A stretch of 64,000 bases of DNA from Haloactinospora alba (GTDB lineage: Bacteria > Actinomycetota > Actinomycetes > Streptosporangiales > Streptosporangiaceae), in assembly GCF_006717075.1 (NCBI RefSeq), contig NZ_VFQC01000001.1, positions 3,023,501-3,087,500 on the forward strand. The letters run 5' to 3'. The position numbers were made by a program, and so were the translations under genes. Shown piece by piece: positions 27,064 to 35,643 of the stretch. Each line of letters begins with the position of its first letter. The first letter of the stretch is position 1. The notes under the pieces are model-generated. The model searched no databases. It saw nothing but the letters and a program-made list of their open reading frames with translations, and was not told the origin of the DNA.

Positions 27064-27987
27064 ATGGCTGTTCCCGGGCAGCACTGGCCCCCTCCCCCGC
27101 CCCACCTGTGGCCCCGCGTGGACGAGTTCGGGGGGCGCGGCCGGAGCCGGGATCACACGCCCGCCGCCGGGGAGCTGCGTGGTCAGGTACGGGAGGCCGG
27201 CATGCGCGGCGGCTTCGTTCTGGTCCCCTCTGGGCCCGGTTCCGCGGACGCCCGTGCGGTGTTCGAGGCGCTGCGCGCCGAACTTCCGGACTGGCCGGTG
27301 CTGGCGCCGCACGGCGGTGCCGACCTGACAGCGGCGCCCGCCGATCCGGACACGCCCTACGTGCTGTGGCTGGGCGACGTCACCGGCCGGCTCGGTTCCG
27401 AGGGGGTGGAACCCGCCACCGTGGGGCGCCTGCTCCGCGCCGGAGCCGTGGTGGCCGCCACGTTGGACACCGCCGAGTACGGGCAGCACCGGCACGACCT
27501 GGAGACGTCCCCGGCGCCGCACCTTCTCCCGCCGCGGCGGGTGCTGGGCATGCTGCTGCTCACCATGGCCCGCACCGTGGTACCCGAGCCGCGCCCCGAC
27601 GACGCCGGGCCCGGTACCGCCGCGGGCGAGGCCCGCGAGGAATCCCCCGTCCCGGCCCACGATGCTGGGGACAGCGGGGACGGCCTCCCGCTGGTGGCGT
27701 GGCGGGCCGCGTTGGACAACGCCGCCACCCCGGAAGAACGGTTCCTCGTGGGCAGGATGGCCCACCGGGCGGGACGCGGCGACCTCGCGGAGAGCGCGTG
27801 GCAGCAGCCCGCCATGCAGGGCGAACCGCGTTCCCTCACGGCACTGGGCAACCTCCTCACCCGGCAGGGGCGCGCCGGCGAGGCCGAAGCACTGTTCACC
27901 TCCCTCGCGCGGCGGGGGTTCCCCCAGGCGGAGCGGGAGCTTCACCGGCTCCGCGGGCAACGTGGCAGCCACACCCGGCGAGAGTAG
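27064..27987 (+). CDS. Degenerate STAND/Sel1-type protein lacking Walker A
   Basis: A 307-residue relative of the two large NTPases at 49854 and 52866. The alignment by eye is clear across ALRAELPDWPVLAPHGGADL and YVLWLGDVTGRLGSEGVEP, but the P-loop GDSTAGKT of the relatives is replaced by PSGPGSAD, and the Walker B Asp-Asp becomes GD. The central helical part is missing, and only about two Sel1/TPR repeats remain near the C-terminus (LTALGNLLTRQGRAGEAEALF). The open frame is intact and has a good AGGAGAAG ribosome-binding site, so it is presumably expressed. NTP hydrolysis is unlikely. It may act as a decoy or regulator of the complete paralogs, or be decaying. Confidence 0.75.
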   Translation: MAVPGQHWPPPPPHLWPRVDEFGGRGRSRDHTPAAGELRGQVREAGMRGGFVLVPSGPGSADARAVFEALRAELPDWPVLAPHGGADLTAAPADPDTPYVLWLGDVTGRLGSEGVEPATVGRLLRAGAVVAATLDTAEYGQHRHDLETSPAPHLLPPRRVLGMLLLTMARTVVPEPRPDDAGPGTAAGEAREESPVPAHDAGDSGDGLPLVAWRAALDNAATPEERFLVGRMAHRAGRGDLAESAWQQPAMQGEPRSLTALGNLLTRQGRAGEAEALFTSLARRGFPQAERELHRLRGQRGSHTRRE

Positions 27988-28055
27988 TGCCCGCCGGTGC
28001 CGCCCCGCGGTAGCCTCCCCCCACGTGTGGCCGCGCGCAACCGTGGAGGTGGGCC

Positions 28056-28685
28056 TTGTCCGGCAGCCAGCTCGTGGACTTCTGGTTCGACCCGTCGTGC
28101 CCCTACACCTGGATCACCTCCCGGTGGGTGGTGGAGGAGGTCGCCGAGGCGCGACCGCTGGAGGTGCGCTGGCACGTGATGAGCCTGGCGGTGTTGAACG
28201 AGCACCGCAGTGACAACCCGGAGGGCGACCCCGAACGGTTGTGGCCACCGGTGCGGGTGGCCGCCGCGGTGCGCGGCCACCACGGGTCACAGGCCTTCGG
28301 CCGGTTCTACACCGCCCTGTGGTCCCAGGGACGCTCTCCCGTCTTCGTCAACGGTGACCAGGAGCAGCGGTCCGTGCTGCGGGAGTCGCTGCGCGCGGCG
28401 GAACTCCCCGAGGACCTCGCCGAGGCCGCGCTGTCCGCCTCCTACGACGCCGAGGTGCGCGCCTCCCACGACGAGGGGATCTCCCTCGTCGGCCCGCACA
28501 TCGGAACCCCGATCCTGGCGGTGTCCGACGGGGACGACCGCACCGCGTTCTTCGGCCCGGTCACCTCCCGCGTCCCGCGCGGGAACGAGGCGTTGCGGCT
28601 GTGGGACGGGACCCTGCAGGTGGCCGGGGTGCGGGGGTTCCACGTCCTCAAGGGGCCGCCCTACGATCCTCCCGAGCTGGGTTGA
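28056..28685 (+). CDS. DsbA-family oxidoreductase (mycothiol-dependent nitroreductase-like)
   Basis: A 209-residue thioredoxin-fold protein similar to the actinobacterial Rv2466c group. DFWFDPSCPYTWITSRW at residues 8-24 is the active-site start; the motif is CPYT, so only the first Cys is present, unlike two-Cys CPxC members. A cis-Pro segment GTPILAV lies near residue 150. The fold includes the helical insertion (residues 60-135) usual for DsbA. TTG start with GTGGAGG upstream. Monothiol chemistry with mycothiol is inferred, not shown. Confidence 0.85.
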   Translation: MSGSQLVDFWFDPSCPYTWITSRWVVEEVAEARPLEVRWHVMSLAVLNEHRSDNPEGDPERLWPPVRVAAAVRGHHGSQAFGRFYTALWSQGRSPVFVNGDQEQRSVLRESLRAAELPEDLAEAALSASYDAEVRASHDEGISLVGPHIGTPILAVSDGDDRTAFFGPVTSRVPRGNEALRLWDGTLQVAGVRGFHVLKGPPYDPPELG

Positions 28686-28713
28686 GGTGCGGGTGACGAC
28701 CTAACGTGGAGTC

Positions 28714-29547
28714 ATGCCGCACCCGTACACGGGGTGGGTGACGGCGCTTCCCCACCCTGCCCTGCGGAACCTCGTCCGGCGCTACACCGGCTACACCCAG
28801 CACGGTGCCCCGCCGGGGGTGCACCGCGGCCTGCCGTCCCGGCACGTGACCCTCGTGGTGAGCTTCACCGCCCCTATCCGGGTGGTGGACGGCCCCTCAC
28901 CCGGCCACGCGCCGGTAACCGCGCGGGCGACCGTGTCGGGCCTGCGCACGCGTCCCACGCTCCTCGCGCGGGAGCAGCACCAGTGCGGGGTCCAGGTCGA
29001 GCTGGACCCGCCCGGTATCCGGGCGCTTCTCGGTGTCCCCGCCGCAGACCTCGCGGGGGCCGCGTTCGACGTCGCCGATCTTCCGAACCGGTGGGGAGGG
29101 GACCTGGCGGAGCGGTTGTCGCTCGCCCCTTCCTGGGACGGCGTGTTCGCCGTGTTGGACACGGTGTTCACCGGTTCCCTCACGCCGGTGCGGACCGCCC
29201 CGGAGGTGTTGCGGGCGTGGCGGGTGCTGCTCGCCTCCGGCGGGACGGTGCCGGTGGCCGGACTCGCCCGGGAGGTGTCCTGGAGCAGGCGCCACCTGAA
29301 CCAGCGGTTCGGCCGGGAGATGGGGGTGTCGCCGAAGCGGGCTGCGCGGCTGGTGCGGTTCGAACGCTGCTGCCGGCTGCTGCGTGCGGGCAACCGGGAC
29401 CTGGCCCGTGTGGCGGCCGAGTGCGGCTACTACGACCAGGCGCACCTGGCCGGCGACTGGCGGGAGTTCGCCGGGTGCAGCCCTACCGCCTGGCTGCGGG
29501 AGGAACTTCCCCTCCTTCGGGACACCGCCGGCGCAGTACCGGGATAG
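28714..29547 (+). CDS. AraC family transcriptional regulator
   Basis: A 277-residue regulator. The N-terminal ~160 residues form a ligand-binding-like domain. The C-terminal ~100 residues carry two helix-turn-helix motifs: VAGLAREVSWSRRHLNQRF and LARVAAECGYYDQAHLAGDWREFAG, followed by PTAWLREELP, which is the AraC/XylS signature. It starts 28 bp after the DsbA-like gene on the same strand (ATG with GTGGAG upstream), so it may control or be co-expressed with that gene. Confidence 0.9.
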   Translation: MPHPYTGWVTALPHPALRNLVRRYTGYTQHGAPPGVHRGLPSRHVTLVVSFTAPIRVVDGPSPGHAPVTARATVSGLRTRPTLLAREQHQCGVQVELDPPGIRALLGVPAADLAGAAFDVADLPNRWGGDLAERLSLAPSWDGVFAVLDTVFTGSLTPVRTAPEVLRAWRVLLASGGTVPVAGLAREVSWSRRHLNQRFGREMGVSPKRAARLVRFERCCRLLRAGNRDLARVAAECGYYDQAHLAGDWREFAGCSPTAWLREELPLLRDTAGAVPG

Positions 29548-29619
29548 CGGGTCCCGCCCCGGTCGCGGACGGGCCTGACCGGCAACGGGGCCGGACCGGC
29601 CGTGGTGGGCGCGACGGCC

Positions 29620-30312
29620 CTATTCGGGGCGCTCGCCGGCGGGCACGGTGGGTATGCGGTCGAGCAGGTCGCACAACCCGTCCAGGACGCCTTCGATGCT
29701 CTCCGGGTCGAAGGCGCGCGTCTGCTTGTACCAGGTGGTGAGTTCGCCGCCGCCCAGACGCACCACCCCGTTCGGCGGCGGGTGGGCGAGCATCCGTTCC
29801 CGCAGCTCGGGGGTGAGCACACGCGCCGCGAACCGCTCGTCGCTGGTGGCGACGGCGAACGCGCGGTCGAACCGTTCGTCGCCGGTCGTGCGGACGCGGG
29901 TCCACAGCGGGGACCACCGGACCGCCGTCACCTGCAGATCCGGCACGTCGTCGGGGAGGGTGACCGTGAACACCCGGTGGTAGCGCGTGTTCCGGCCGTC
30001 CTCGTCGCCGCTGGTCCGCCGGTGTTGGAAACAGCGGAAGTTCCGGCCGCGGTGGGTTCCCCACACCAGGTCCCACACCCGGGTGGATTCGCGTGCGGAC
30101 GAGTTCCCGACAAGGCCGCTTCCCGGCGCGAGCCCGCCGTGGCGCTGGTAGGACCAGCCGCGCTGGGACGCGAACCGGTGCAGCCGCTCGGCGGTATCGT
30201 CGCCGCGCAGTTCCCGGTCCCTGCGGAAGGTGTGGACGAACATCCAGATGACCGTCGCGAAGATCGCCGCTACGAGCAGGAAAAACACGATCGGCGCGAG
30301 GGTCTCCACCAC
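29620..30312 (-). CDS. Membrane-anchored protein of unknown function
   Basis: A 230-residue protein with one N-terminal membrane helix (about residues 5-28) and a cytosolic domain starting with a basic stretch (FRRDRELRG). The domain is mostly beta with conserved-looking patches GWSYQRHGG, FRCFQHRR and FTVTLPDDVPDLQVT, reminiscent of DUF3137-like proteins. I cannot assign a function. It converges on the AraC gene. Confidence 0.65.
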   Translation of the reverse strand: MVETLAPIVFFLLVAAIFATVIWMFVHTFRRDRELRGDDTAERLHRFASQRGWSYQRHGGLAPGSGLVGNSSARESTRVWDLVWGTHRGRNFRCFQHRRTSGDEDGRNTRYHRVFTVTLPDDVPDLQVTAVRWSPLWTRVRTTGDERFDRAFAVATSDERFAARVLTPELRERMLAHPPPNGVVRLGGGELTTWYKQTRAFDPESIEGVLDGLCDLLDRIPTVPAGERPE

Positions 30313-30450
30313 GGCTCGCCACTCCTCTGCTGTCGCGCGTGCGCTGCCGGGATCAGGTTAGCCGCGCTGCCCTCTCCCGGCCAGGGCGGTTCCCGGTCCT
30401 GAGGAAGAAGGGGGACCGGTTCTTTCCGCGCCGGGACGTCCTGGCACCGC

Positions 30451-30798
30451 TCATCCCGATCCCGTGTCGGGGAACGTGAACCAGCAGATGTGTATGGAGT
30501 CCAACGGGTCGTCCAGGTTCTCCAGTTCGGAACGTATCCGAGCGAGCGTCTCCGCGCGGGAAAGCCCCCACGGCACGTGGGCGGGATCGTCCGCGGAGGT
30601 CAGCTCGACCGCCTGCGCACCCGCGTCCAACAGGTCACCGACGAGCGACAGCACCGTTTCCCGCACCTGGTCCTCGTTGGCGTCGTCCCCGAGCAGCACG
30701 CGGGCCGCGCCCTCGACCGGATAGAAGTGCAGCCAGTCGCTGGCCGCGTACGAGACGAGGTAGGAGAGCTCCTCCCGGTACCTCTCGTTGCCGCGCAC
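30451..30798 (-). CDS. Small immunity-like protein downstream of colicin-D-type immunity
   Basis: A 115-residue acidic soluble protein (YREELSYLVSYAASDWLHFYPVEG at the start; CWFTFPDTGSG at the end). I do not recognise the family. Size, charge and place downstream of a toxin-immunity pair suggest a second or orphan immunity protein. The GTG at 30798 has GGGAAGG at correct spacing. The upstream extension of the frame is Arg/Pro-rich and is rejected. Confidence 0.55.
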   Translation of the reverse strand: MRGNERYREELSYLVSYAASDWLHFYPVEGAARVLLGDDANEDQVRETVLSLVGDLLDAGAQAVELTSADDPAHVPWGLSRAETLARIRSELENLDDPLDSIHICWFTFPDTGSG

Positions 30799-31101
30799 CG
30801 GATCACGCCTTCCCGCGGCACATGTCCCGCCTCGGGCGGGGAACCGGAACCGGTGAGGTATCCCCGTTCGCGGGGAACGGTGATGTCGACCGGAAGCACT
30901 CCGGTTCGACCTCGGCGGCAGGCGCCGTGTCGGAGACGCGCACATCCGCACTGGCCGGTCCCGGGCCCAAGGAGCGCGGACACGATGCGCTCCGTCTGCT
31001 GCCGGAGCTCCCGCATCCCCGGAGAATCGTGGACGCACACGCTCCGGAACAAGGCCCGCACGGTTCCGGCTGGCGCGGGATTGCCGTCCGGCCGGCGGAT
31101 C
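30799..31101. other. Gene-free interval in toxin-immunity locus
   Basis: 303 bp between two immunity-like genes. All three minus-strand frames are open for long stretches but Arg/Pro-rich and without a supported start. It could hold a decayed gene; I see no recognisable motif. Confidence 0.4.
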
Positions 31102-31374
31102 CTACACCTCCCCTTGGACCGCCTCGACGAAACCGCGCGCCGCGCTCCGCAGCTGTTCCTCGTCGAGGTCTGACGAGTCCCGTATGTCCGGGTCGGGGCA
31201 GTAGGCGTCCACAGCCCAGAAAAGCTCGGCCATGTCGCTGTAGTGCGACTCGAGCTCCCGCATCTCGCTCTTGTACATGACCAGGAACAGGCTCTCGAAG
31301 CACGAGGCGGTCATCCCCCCTCGGACGAACTGCCTGCACAGCTCCACGTACGGAGCGACCGGGGCCGACGACAT
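31102..31374 (-). CDS. Colicin-D-type immunity protein
   Basis: A 90-residue acidic protein matching the colicin D immunity family (PF09204 type): short helices with CRQFVRGGMTASCFESLFL, then LFWAVDAYCPDP and DLDEEQLRSAARGF. In the known system the immunity protein blocks the tRNase active site by mimicking the anticodon loop charge. The ATG at 31374 overlaps the toxin stop as TGATG, giving tight translational coupling and supporting the pairing. An upstream in-frame extension would lie inside the toxin gene. Confidence 0.8.
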   Translation of the reverse strand: MSSAPVAPYVELCRQFVRGGMTASCFESLFLVMYKSEMRELESHYSDMAELFWAVDAYCPDPDIRDSSDLDEEQLRSAARGFVEAVQGEV

Positions 31375-32876
31375 CACAGGTCTCCCGTACTCGTGACGTG
31401 TTTCAGTTGCTCGGGGCTCAGTTTCCAACCGCTGACGAAGTTCCCGTTCGGGTCGACTATGACGTTGAGCCTGGTTTTCGGGTCAACGTAGTGCGTTACG
31501 GAACCTCCCCGGTATGTACCGGACACCTGCTTCGTACCGGAGGAGTTTACGTGGTCCTTCAGAACCTCCCGGAACTCCTCCCTCTTGTTCTTGTTGAAGT
31601 TCCCCTGGACCCCGAAATCGTCCGCGTGCTTGAACTTCTTCTGCAGTTGTTTATCGTCGAAGTCCGCGGGACAGTTCCCGCCGCTGTTATGGACGAGTGT
31701 GTTCGTCCGTGCCCCGCCGACATAGTACGTGTGCAGGTCCGCGACGGTGAGGTTGTGTACGCGCTGGTCCTCGGACGAACGCTGGTCCACGGACGAGACC
31801 TGGGCCCAGGTTCCGCTGGAGGTCCGTAGCCACGTTCCGGGGGACAGCTCCGCGGCCTCGATCCACTGTGCCCGCGCCGGTGCCCAGAAGGGGTGTTCGG
31901 CGGTGGCGGTCAGCGTGTCGCTCGTGCCCTGACCGTCCCGAACCGTGACGTCCACCAGGTCCTTGGTGCCGGCCGAGGTGATGGTGTCGGTCACCTGACG
32001 AGGGCCTTCGGTACCGGTTCGGGGGTCGAACGCCCACACCGTGTCACCGCGCTCCACCTCGTCGATCGGCACCGTGGTTCCGTCGGCCAGCAGCACCGGT
32101 GTCGCGGGCAGGAAACTGCTGGGTTTGCAGGGGGCACCGTCCCGGTTGTTGCCGTTCTGGTCGCTGTCCCCGTTCCCGTTGTTTCCGCTGCCGTTGTCGC
32201 CGTCCGCCCGTTGCGTGTCGGGTTTCCGGTTCGGCGCGTCCGGTGCGTCCGGCGCCTGCCGGCCGAGTTTGCCCAGCTTTCCGGCCTTGCTGGCCCAGCC
32301 GGGTCCCGGGATGAGCCACGAGCCGGTGTCCCAGATCCCTCGGCCGATGGCGCTGCCGTAGTCGCCCTCGCCCCAGGACTCCCGGGCTTCCTTGCTGACC
32401 AGCAGCGACACGGGGTCGTTCTTGATGCCCTCCCACATCTGCTGCACGGTGTCCACCGGGTTGGTGGTCACCACGTCCACCATGCCCTCGGCATCGTCAC
32501 GGATGCCCCCGAAGAAGCCGCTCACCCCGTCAGCGACGTGGTCGAGCACCCCCTTGTCGTCGCCACCACCGCCGTCTCCGCCGCCGTCACCGTCGGGGTT
32601 GTTGGCCGCGGGCTCGGCACGGGGCTGCGGACTGGCTGACGCGTCCTCGTTCCCGTTGTCGTCGCCGTTGCTCCCCCCACCGCTGCCGTCGGGTTCCCCG
32701 CCGTCGGGTTCCTGGTGGGAGAACAGCTGCTCACTCGCCGAGCCCACGGACTCGGAGATCGTGGTGGTGATCCCACTGAGCATGAACGCGGTGAACACGG
32801 CGGCGGCCAGGACGACCACCGCCCCGTACTCGAGCAGATTCGCGCCCCGATCGGGGTCGTGGATCGTGCGCAGCAT
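31374..32876 (-). CDS. Polymorphic toxin: Flp prepilin leader, Hint domain, colicin-D-like tRNase tip
   Basis: A 500-residue protein. Residues 1-11 are a charged leader ending in Gly, followed by ANLLEYGAVVVLAAAVF, matching the Flp/Tad prepilin pattern G|xxxxEY plus hydrophobic helix. Residues ~40-245 are a low-complexity Asp/Gly/Asn linker and a helical segment. Residues 250-397 are a Hint (intein-like) domain: starting Cys250, TATAEHPFW block B, ending TLVHN. Residues 398-500 match the colicin D C-terminal nuclease: KKFKHADDFG with the catalytic Lys/Lys/His cluster, GTYRGG, and GNFVSGWKLS. Colicin D cuts the anticodon loop of tRNA-Arg. Hint presumably releases the tip. The immunity gene overlaps the stop. 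The ribosome-binding site is weak. Confidence 0.85.
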   Translation of the reverse strand: MLRTIHDPDRGANLLEYGAVVVLAAAVFTAFMLSGITTTISESVGSASEQLFSHQEPDGGEPDGSGGGSNGDDNGNEDASASPQPRAEPAANNPDGDGGGDGGGGDDKGVLDHVADGVSGFFGGIRDDAEGMVDVVTTNPVDTVQQMWEGIKNDPVSLLVSKEARESWGEGDYGSAIGRGIWDTGSWLIPGPGWASKAGKLGKLGRQAPDAPDAPNRKPDTQRADGDNGSGNNGNGDSDQNGNNRDGAPCKPSSFLPATPVLLADGTTVPIDEVERGDTVWAFDPRTGTEGPRQVTDTITSAGTKDLVDVTVRDGQGTSDTLTATAEHPFWAPARAQWIEAAELSPGTWLRTSSGTWAQVSSVDQRSSEDQRVHNLTVADLHTYYVGGARTNTLVHNSGGNCPADFDDKQLQKKFKHADDFGVQGNFNKNKREEFREVLKDHVNSSGTKQVSGTYRGGSVTHYVDPKTRLNVIVDPNGNFVSGWKLSPEQLKHVTSTGDL

Positions 32877-32930
32877 CGGTGCGGTACTCCCGAGACGACG
32901 CGGAGGGGGTTGGGGTCTGACTGGCGTGCG

Positions 32931-33290
32931 CTAGCGGACGAGGTAGGAACGCGACGCGGGCCGGGTGACGAGGACCAGCACGACGGTGGGCAGCACCATC
33001 TGGAGCAGTCCCTGCGGCTGACCCGCACCGAGGTTGCCGAGGGCCTGCAGCAGGCTGAACACCTGCAGTCCGACGGTCGTCCAGAACACTCCCCGGCCGC
33101 CCCGGGGCAGGCGCAGCGCCAGCACCGTGGCCACGACCCCGGGCAGCGCCACCCACAACAGGCGTCCCACCACACGTCCGTCGACGTCTGCGGCCATGAG
33201 TCCGCCCACGAACACCAGGGCCGACAGCGCCCCGAACAGGAACAGCAGGACGCGCGCCCCCCTCAGGGGGCTCGGCATACGTCCCGACAC
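32931..33290 (-). CDS. Four-helix membrane protein upstream of the colicin-D-like toxin
   Basis: A 119-residue protein with four hydrophobic segments (about residues 11-31, 40-58, 70-88, 95-112) and a basic C-terminus. Unknown function. The GTG at 33290 (VSGRMPSPLRG) is chosen because GGGAGG lies 6 nt upstream; an ATG four codons later is possible. It precedes the toxin by 54 bp on the same strand, so it is probably in its operon. A similar small membrane protein (37480-37896) precedes the second prepilin-leader protein. Confidence 0.65.
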   Translation of the reverse strand: MSGRMPSPLRGARVLLFLFGALSALVFVGGLMAADVDGRVVGRLLWVALPGVVATVLALRLPRGGRGVFWTTVGLQVFSLLQALGNLGAGQPQGLLQMVLPTVVLVLVTRPASRSYLVR

Positions 33291-33429
33291 TCGCGACCTC
33301 CCGAATCCGACACCCCACGCGGCCAGGGCCATAGTGCACAAGCGCGTTGCCACGTCAGGTTAGGGGCTCCCGCCCGTCCTCGTCGTGAGCCCGCAGCCCC
33401 AGATCCGGGTCCCAACCACCGTCCCAGGG

Positions 33430-33712
33430 TCGTCCCCGGCTCACGGCACGGGGACGACGAGCACCAGACCAAGCACGGCATCGCCAGACGCGTGCTGACC
33501 AGGACCACACGTGTGGAACTGCCGCGGCTGCGGACCAGCGGCGAACGCGAGCGGGCGCTGCGCACCCGGGACAGCCGCCGCACCGGGACGGTGGACTACC
33601 ACGGGACGTACGGCATCGCCGAGTACCTGGCCGTCGGCCCCCAGATACTCAAGGAGTGGAGCGACGCCTACCGCCCCGCCTCCCAGAACGGCCACCAACC
33701 CGATCGATCTCC
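33430..33712 (+). pseudogene. Relic of a STAND/Sel1 NTPase gene
   Basis: The frame here translates with clear similarity to residues ~205-275 of the NTPases at 49854 and 52866: RVLTRTTRVEL and then YHGTYGIAEYLAVGPQILKEW and SDAYRPASQNGH, against RVLTMTEPVVL, HHGIYGIAEYLAAGPQL and TSAYRPTAQGGH. There is no P-loop part before it and no repeat domain after it, so this is a ~280-bp fragment. It lies between the membrane gene at 32931 and the acyl-CoA ligase. Confidence 0.7.
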
Positions 33713-33862
33713 CCGCAAGCAGGGCCGCCATGACGAGCTGCGACGGTGGCTCTCCCCCGCGAAGGGCAGGCCGCGTTCCGCGTTCCGGGCCGGGTCCACC
33801 ACATGAGGGGCGCCTTGTGGGGGCTCCACCGGTTGTTCGGGGGACCGAACCACCGCACGGTC

Positions 33863-33892
33863 TTGTCGCCTGGGGTGGCGGGACCGTATGTT
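33863..33892 (+). promoter_or_regulatory. Candidate sigma-70-type promoter of the acyl-CoA ligase gene
   Basis: TTGTCG (33863-33868), an 18-bp spacer, and TATGTT (33887-33892), 74 bp upstream of the ATG. Matches the principal-sigma consensus moderately. Confidence 0.45.
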
Positions 33893-33965
33893 GCGTGTCA
33901 CCCCGAGAAGCGGCCGGCTGTCACGGCGCCGCCACGGCCGGCCACCGTTGGCGCGAGGAGGCGTG

Positions 33966-35537
33966 ATGGAGACTGCCCTCACCCCGTTGGAGTTCGCCCG
34001 GCGCACCCGCAGGCTGCACCCGCAGCGGGAAGCGGTCGTCGACGGGAACACCCGGATGACCTACGAGCGGTTCTTCGACCGGTGCGACCGGTGGTCGGCG
34101 GCGCTGCAGAACATGGGGGTCTCCAAGGGTGACCGGGTCGCCTACGTCGCGCCCAACACGCACGGCCAGCTGGAGTCGTTCTACGCCGTGCCGCAGATCG
34201 GGGCGGTACTGGTGCCCATCAACTACCGCCTCTCCCCCGAGGACTTCGTCTACATCGTGAACCACTCCGGCGCCACGGTGGTGTGCGCCCACTCCGACCA
34301 GCTCGACGCCCTGGACGGGGTGCGCGACCGGATGCCCGGGGTGCGGCGGTTCGTGGCGCTGGAGGGCGCCCGCGCCGGGTGGGAGGACTACGAACAGCTC
34401 CTCGCGGAGACCGGCCCCGATTTCACCCGGCCGGAGATCTCCGAGTCGGACCTGTTGACGATCAACTACACCAGCGGCACCACCGCCCGCCCCAAGGGCG
34501 TGATGATCACCCACCGCAACGCCTACATGAACGCGGTCGGCACCCTGCTGCACCTGCGGATGGACGTCGGCGAACGCTACCTGTGGACCCTGCCGATGTT
34601 CCACGCCAACGGGTGGACCTACACCTGGATCGTGACGGCCGCGGCCGCCACCCACGTGTGCCTGCGCGCGGTGGACCCGGGGCACGTGTTCGAGCTCGTC
34701 CGCGCCGAGGGGGTAACGTGGCTGTGCGCCGCCCCGACCGTGCTCATCACGCTCGCCAACACCCCACCGGAGGTGCGTGGGGAGACCCCTGCCGGGGTAC
34801 ACGTGGTCACCGCGGGCGCCTCCCCCGCCGCGGACACGATCGAACGCCTGGAGTCGGGTTTCGGTTGGACCGTCACCCACATTTACGGCCTCACCGAAAC
34901 TACGCCGTTCATCGCGGTGTGCGAGCCCCGGCCGGAGCACGCGGGGTTGGACGTGCGCGAACGCGGTGTGCTCAAGGCGCGCCAGGGGGTGGAGCTCATC
35001 ACCTCCGGTGAGTTGGCGGTACTGGCCGACGGCGGCGGCGAGGTCCCCTGGGACGGGGAGACGATCGGGGAGATCGCGGTGCGCGGCAACGTGGTGATGG
35101 CGGGCTACTTCAACGACCCGGAGGCCACCGAGCGGGTCATGGGCGACGGCTGGTTCCGCACCGGAGACGCCGCCGTCACCCACCCGGACGGTTACGTCGA
35201 GATCCGCGACCGCATCAAGGACGTCATCATCTCCGGCGGGGAGAACATCTCCTCCATCGAGGTGGAGGGGGTGCTGCTGCGCCACCCAGCGGTGCAGGAG
35301 GTGGCGGTGGTGGGAGTGCCGCACGAGAAGTGGGGCGAGTCGCCGCGGGCGTTCGTGGTCGCCCACGACGGGCAACCGGTCACGGCCGAGGAGGTCATCG
35401 CCTTCGCCCGGGACAACCTGGCGCACTTCAAGGCGCCCACCGGGGTGGAGTTCGTGGACCAGCTTCCCAAGACCGCCACCGGCAAGATCCAGAAGTACGT
35501 CCTGCGGGACGGGGCGCCCGCCGTCGCCCGCCAGTAG
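33966..35537 (+). CDS. Acyl-CoA synthetase (AMP-forming)
   Basis: A 523-residue ANL-superfamily ligase that activates a carboxylic acid via acyl-AMP to the CoA thioester. Motifs: P-loop NYTSGTTARPKGVMITH (about residues 165-181), YGLTETTPF (near 305), GWFRTGDAA and the hinge YVEIRDRIKDVIISGGENIS (near 410-430), and the catalytic Lys in TATGKIQK near the C-terminus. Chain-length preference is unknown; it resembles medium/long-chain fatty-acyl ligases of actinobacteria. ATG with GAGGAGGCG just upstream. It ends at a strong hairpin shared with the convergent gene at 35644. Confidence 0.92.
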   Translation: METALTPLEFARRTRRLHPQREAVVDGNTRMTYERFFDRCDRWSAALQNMGVSKGDRVAYVAPNTHGQLESFYAVPQIGAVLVPINYRLSPEDFVYIVNHSGATVVCAHSDQLDALDGVRDRMPGVRRFVALEGARAGWEDYEQLLAETGPDFTRPEISESDLLTINYTSGTTARPKGVMITHRNAYMNAVGTLLHLRMDVGERYLWTLPMFHANGWTYTWIVTAAAATHVCLRAVDPGHVFELVRAEGVTWLCAAPTVLITLANTPPEVRGETPAGVHVVTAGASPAADTIERLESGFGWTVTHIYGLTETTPFIAVCEPRPEHAGLDVRERGVLKARQGVELITSGELAVLADGGGEVPWDGETIGEIAVRGNVVMAGYFNDPEATERVMGDGWFRTGDAAVTHPDGYVEIRDRIKDVIISGGENISSIEVEGVLLRHPAVQEVAVVGVPHEKWGESPRAFVVAHDGQPVTAEEVIAFARDNLAHFKAPTGVEFVDQLPKTATGKIQKYVLRDGAPAVARQ

Positions 35538-35558
35538 CTCACCGGGCCGGCGGGCACC

Positions 35559-35601
35559 GGGGCACCGCCATCCGGGCGGGCGCTACGGCTGGCGGTGCCC
35601 C
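35559..35601. terminator. Bidirectional terminator hairpin
   Basis: GGGGCACCGCCA (35559-35570) pairs perfectly with TGGCGGTGCCCC (35590-35601) over a 19-nt loop, between the convergent acyl-CoA ligase and the prepilin-leader protein gene. Confidence 0.75.
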
Positions 35602-35643
35602 CGACCTCCCCTCAGGGGTGTCCGGCCGCCGCGCGGTGGGGAG

